Below are positions 61,014 through 64,000 of a DNA stretch of 64,000 bases, in pieces. The stretch comes from an uncultured Porphyromonas sp. (GTDB taxonomy: Bacteria; Bacteroidota; Bacteroidia; Bacteroidales; Porphyromonadaceae): the NCBI RefSeq assembly GCF_938039215.1, contig NZ_CALHVI010000056.1, positions 124,001 through 188,000 of the forward strand, given 5' to 3'. Both the position numbers and the translations under genes were made by a program. Position 1 is the stretch's first letter, and every line of letters begins with the position of its first letter. The notes under the pieces were generated by a model. It ran no database searches, was not told where the DNA came from, and saw only the letters and a program-made list of their open reading frames with translations.

Positions 61014-61097
61014 CCCAGACGGGAAAACTGGTCATACAGGGGCCTACCCTATTTGACCAAGGATAAACGAACGAGAGCACATCAAAACAGAGAAGAC

Positions 61098-62528
61098 ATG
61101 AAACCAAGCAAGTCATGGAGAAACGATGCAGGAAATCTCTGTGTCATGCTCCCCCAATTGAGCTTCTGGGCACTAGGCATTAGTTTAGGCTCTATAATAC
61201 TACTACTCGGAGCTCTTGTCCTTGATTTGAGATACACAAAGGGGGAACACATCCTTATACTCATCCCTGTTACTCTAGGAATCATCTTCTTTCTCTACCG
61301 TTTCAGAAGACATGAGCGGGCAAGTATACTCCAAGCCTTCAAAGATGACCTTGACTATCAAGTAAGCAAGATCTTAAAGGACTACCCCATAAAGACATTT
61401 GAAGTCAAACGAAAGGTCTATATACCTAAGGGCTACAAGTACAGGAATAGATACATCCTCATCCTATTATCCAATGGCGTAATACTTGAGTATACTTGTG
61501 CTAGTCACATCAGTGAGGGGAAAGAGCATCTAGAGCTACTCCCCCATGGAGGTGAAGCTAAAAATTCCGAGCGGAAGGAGTGCGTAAATCTCGGAGCCAT
61601 CGGGCATCTTATCAAGGGGATTGGTCTGAATGAAAAGGAGCGACTCTTTATAGAGCTTAGCAGCTCCTTGGTTGTCGCTGTGTGCGTCTCAGCAGCCTAT
61701 ATATACCTATTCCTATTCCAAGCATATGTAGCTATTACGCTCATCACTATCTACCTAGGAATTAGTCTATATGCCCAGATCTACCAGAAAAAACAGATAC
61801 ATCCATTCATCGACTACCTCACCTTACCAGTGATACTCATTACCCGATTCATTCTACCGGGCTTGATCATATTCGTCAGCTACATACTGCTTCTCCTAGC
61901 CTACCTCTGTCTGTCTGGGCTGTGCTTCCTCTGCCTCTATCTAGCGGGAATCATCAAGGAAGAGACTCTGATATTCCTGACCCTTCTCGTCACCTCTACG
62001 CTACCCATTCTTTTCCCTAGAGCCACAGAGCATCTACTTAGGCTCAATCCACTCTGCAATGACACTGGAGACCATCAGAGTCAGTACTACATGAAGAGAC
62101 TAGCTGTATGCATAACTCAGCCCCAAGCCTTCAATTGTGTCGTGAGTTTCCTCTACCTAGCTTATCTCCTAAGCTCCAACCTAGTATTCTTTGAAACTGA
62201 ACAGCACCTCTTCTCCGAAAGCATAGATAACAGCGTCCTTCAAGCCTTCCTAGGATATATTGCCGTCTATGCATTAACTAATGACATCAAGAATAGCGGG
62301 GTAACATGCGAACAGCTAAGCCCAATCATGGATGGGTTTGATAAGTTAGGTCAGGCAAAGGACGAGGACTCCAGCTCGCCTAATAGGGAGGAGACTGAAG
62401 CAAAGCCCCTAGAGAAAAAGGCGGGAGAGCTTAGTAAGGAGGCGGGAGTCTCCACCCTAGAACAAGAGAGGAGCGAGGCTGAGGAAAAGCCACCACTCCA
62501 CAGCGACCTAGAAGAAGTTCAAGAGTAG
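61098..62528 (+). CDS. unrecognised polytopic membrane protein with acidic tail
   Basis: The 476-aa product has two helices near the N terminus (about 18-65), a cytoplasmic-looking basic domain (about 70-185), a block of at least seven hydrophobic helices (about 190-330), one or two more helices near 355-400, and a charged, Glu/Ser/Lys-rich tail (last 70 residues). I recognise no family. Its DNA is clearly more A/T-rich than its neighbours, with frequent ATA, TTA and AGA/AGG codons that are rare in the adjacent V-ATPase genes, so recent acquisition or an accessory gene is likely. The start ATG 61098 follows a -7 box at 61006. Confidence 0.7.
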   Translation: MKPSKSWRNDAGNLCVMLPQLSFWALGISLGSIILLLGALVLDLRYTKGEHILILIPVTLGIIFFLYRFRRHERASILQAFKDDLDYQVSKILKDYPIKTFEVKRKVYIPKGYKYRNRYILILLSNGVILEYTCASHISEGKEHLELLPHGGEAKNSERKECVNLGAIGHLIKGIGLNEKERLFIELSSSLVVAVCVSAAYIYLFLFQAYVAITLITIYLGISLYAQIYQKKQIHPFIDYLTLPVILITRFILPGLIIFVSYILLLLAYLCLSGLCFLCLYLAGIIKEETLIFLTLLVTSTLPILFPRATEHLLRLNPLCNDTGDHQSQYYMKRLAVCITQPQAFNCVVSFLYLAYLLSSNLVFFETEQHLFSESIDNSVLQAFLGYIAVYALTNDIKNSGVTCEQLSPIMDGFDKLGQAKDEDSSSPNREETEAKPLEKKAGELSKEAGVSTLEQERSEAEEKPPLHSDLEEVQE

Positions 62529-62654
62529 CAAGCTTACTCCCAACAACAGACCATCAGCCTGGCAGAGATACTGGTTTGCAGGGCTACACTATAGGGAGGA
62601 TTATACCCCTACCTTGAGTAGCGTACAAACTCTCTTCTCCAGCTGAAAGACAAA

Positions 62655-62688
62655 AAATTACCTGTAACCAAAGGCGGTTACAGGTAAT
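62655..62688 (-). terminator. terminator after the CNNM/CBS gene
   Basis: TTACCTGTAACC (62658-62669) and GGTTACAGGTAA (62676-62687), 6-nt loop. On the minus strand it is followed by TTTTTTG, so it ends the minus-strand gene at 62748. Confidence 0.88.
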
Positions 62689-62747
62689 AAGTTTGAACCT
62701 TAATGTAGGGAAGCTAATTCTCCTACTCCATGAGGGAGGGCGGTAAC

Positions 62748-64000
62748 CTACTCTTCGGGGAGAGACATCTTCACGAGGACGATCTTTGTCGAAGTGCTCC
62801 GAAGGATCTCAAAGCGAAGATCCCCGATCTCCAGCACTTGTCCCTGCGAGGGGATGCTGGGATAATGGTCAAGGATGAAGCCAGCGATCGTCATGAAGTC
62901 CTCATCTTCAGGAAGGGCTAGACCGAACTTATCATTGATATCATCGATCTCCATACGCCCGCTAAAAATGAAGGTACGATCATCAAGCTTCTTCGCTACA
63001 CGCTTCTGATGGTCATGCTCGTCTTCAATATCCCCGAAGAGCTCTTCGACAATATCCTCTAGCGTGACCATACCTGCTGTACCCCCAAGTTCATCGATCA
63101 CAACAGCGATACTCTTCTTGCGCTGCATGAGAAGTCTCATCAGTGTGCTGGCGGGCATGCTCTCCGGGACAAAGAGCCCGGGGACGATACGACGCTGCCA
63201 GTCCTTCCCTCGAAACATCTCACTCGAGTGAATATAGCCTACGACTTCATCGATATTCTCCTTGTAGATGATGAGCTTGGAGAGCCCCGTACGTACAAAG
63301 AGTGCCTCGAGATGCTCCAGCGTAGAGTCATAACTTGCTCCGACGATCTCATTGCGTGGGATCATGCAGTCACGTACCTGAAGTTCGGAGAAGGAAATAG
63401 CATTCTGAATGATCTTCACCTCTGTCTCAAGACCCGAAGCTTGACCATCGTCCGAGCTATGCGTCAGATAGTACTCCAGATCCACAGAGGAGAGCTGAGG
63501 GCGTATAGCTACGCTCTTGGTGCGCTGCCCCGCCGTGAAGAGGAGCGCTCGCGTCACCAACCCAATGAACCAAGCAAAAGGATAGAGGAGCACATAGATC
63601 AAGAAGAGGAGCCCCGAAAAGAAGTGCATCGTACGGTTCGGATTGGCACGAAAAGTCACCTTCGGAAGGAACTCCCCGACAAAGAGGATGAGGAGCGTAC
63701 TCAGCACTGACTGCACCAGCAGGATAAGCACGTCACTCTCTCCTAGGAGAAGCCTAAGCCAAGGCTCCATGAGGATAGCCATCAAGAGCCCATAGATGAC
63801 AAGGGCTACATTATTGCCCAGCAGCATCGTCGTGATGAATTGATCAGGACGGGCATAGAGGACACCAAGGATCTTAGCAGAGAGCCCTCCTCGATTTCGG
63901 TCCAGCTCCAGACGAAGCTTATCCGAAGACAAGAAAGCAATCTCCATCCCAGAGAAGAAGGCCGAGGCAATAAGACTAAGAAGTATATAGAAGTAGATCA
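62748..64000 (-). CDS. gldE: CNNM/CBS-domain membrane protein (GldE/HlyC-CorC type), 5' truncated by window edge
   Basis: The frame stays open to the end of the window; upstream of the first internal ATG (63947) it reads LLYILLSLIASAFFSGMEIAF, the typical start of a CNNM (DUF21) domain, so the true start is outside. The visible 417 residues contain the DUF21 membrane domain (NNVALVIYGLLMAILMEPWL, LLLGESDVLILLVQSVLSTLL), two CBS domains (CMIPRNEIVGASYDST and IAVVIDELGGTAGMVTLEDI) and a CorC/HlyC C-terminal domain (DDINDKFGLALPEDEDFMTIAG). In Bacteroidota this architecture includes GldE; in a non-gliding genus the role is probably metal efflux or linked to type 9 secretion. The symbol is tentative. 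Confidence 0.8.
   Translation of the reverse strand, partial: IYFYILLSLIASAFFSGMEIAFLSSDKLRLELDRNRGGLSAKILGVLYARPDQFITTMLLGNNVALVIYGLLMAILMEPWLRLLLGESDVLILLVQSVLSTLLILFVGEFLPKVTFRANPNRTMHFFSGLLFLIYVLLYPFAWFIGLVTRALLFTAGQRTKSVAIRPQLSSVDLEYYLTHSSDDGQASGLETEVKIIQNAISFSELQVRDCMIPRNEIVGASYDSTLEHLEALFVRTGLSKLIIYKENIDEVVGYIHSSEMFRGKDWQRRIVPGLFVPESMPASTLMRLLMQRKKSIAVVIDELGGTAGMVTLEDIVEELFGDIEDEHDHQKRVAKKLDDRTFIFSGRMEIDDINDKFGLALPEDEDFMTIAGFILDHYPSIPSQGQVLEIGDLRFEILRSTSTKIVLVKMSLPEE

Larger units (their letters stand above)
60418..61097. other. divergent intergenic region (680 bp) with element E
   Basis: Separates the V-ATPase operon (minus) from an unrecognised plus-strand gene. It holds the V-ATPase promoter, the repeat element at 60712-60795 and a plus-strand -7 box at 61006. 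No gene is seen. Confidence 0.65.

Overview
The window looks like a chromosomal segment of a Bacteroidota bacterium, most likely a Porphyromonas or close relative. The evidence is the gene content: YfhO, GldE-type CNNM protein, DUF4476, DUF5106 and DUF2891 proteins, a DUF2764-containing V-ATPase operon, a KorDABC/VorDABC-type oxidoreductase and a fimbrillin-like lipoprotein. The promoters agree: many genes are preceded by the Bacteroidota -7 box TAnnTTTG (mostly TATCTTTG) and few have a clear Shine-Dalgarno. The species is not determined. I saw no rRNA, tRNA, insertion sequence, prophage or CRISPR array. Coding density is high and both strands are used in blocks.

Layout. 1-5253: end of an unknown + strand gene, then a minus-strand run (GT2 mannosyltransferase, DUF2891 protein, histidine kinase, free-Met-sulfoxide reductase, aroA). 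5808-12752: plus-strand transport block (Ca2+ P-type ATPase, ZnuA-like and ZnuC-like proteins without a permease, PAP2 phosphatase, NhaD). 13056-24096: plus strand (ABC exporter pair, cobI, NlpC/P60, ABC-F, prfB with a programmed +1 frameshift, pnp, a small membrane protein, fmt). 24216-28508: minus (OmpA-like/TPR lipoprotein, YfhO). 29362-32291: 2-oxoacid:ferredoxin oxidoreductase operon with an extra small membrane protein. 32563-48666: minus (outer-membrane-like protein, CBM9-like, LysE, MarR, DUF5106, GT2, cysS, MATE, fimbrillin-like lipoprotein, transglutaminase, cutC, GH29 fucosidase). 49089-51289: two paralogous BamE-like/DUF4476 lipoproteins. 51368-60417: GNAT and a V-ATPase operon interrupted by a peptidase E gene. 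61098-62528: an unrecognised, A/T-richer membrane protein. 62748-64000: a truncated CNNM/CBS protein.

Most unusual signal. Seven intergenic elements are built from four (once five) short palindromes at a rigid pitch. In five elements the unit is the 15-bp GACCYA-N3-TRGGTC repeated every 23 bp. In two it is the 16-bp GACCCA-N4-TGGGTC repeated every 24 bp. In both classes the half-site is the same and the linker is exactly 8 bp; only the core length (3 or 4 bp) differs. In three of the 23-bp elements, unit 1 is the reverse complement of unit 3 and unit 2 of unit 4 (with small mismatches). All seven lie upstream of genes, none between convergent genes, and their polarity matches a downstream gene. 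I could not assign them to a known repeat family.

How the genes may work together (inference): ferredoxin-linked 2-oxoacid oxidation, a V-ATPase whose K subunit keeps a Na+-type ligand set, and an NhaD antiporter fit an anaerobe with a sodium cycle. Envelope genes (PAP2, NlpC/P60, GTs, lipoproteins, fimbrillin-like protein) fit a host-associated Gram-negative cell.
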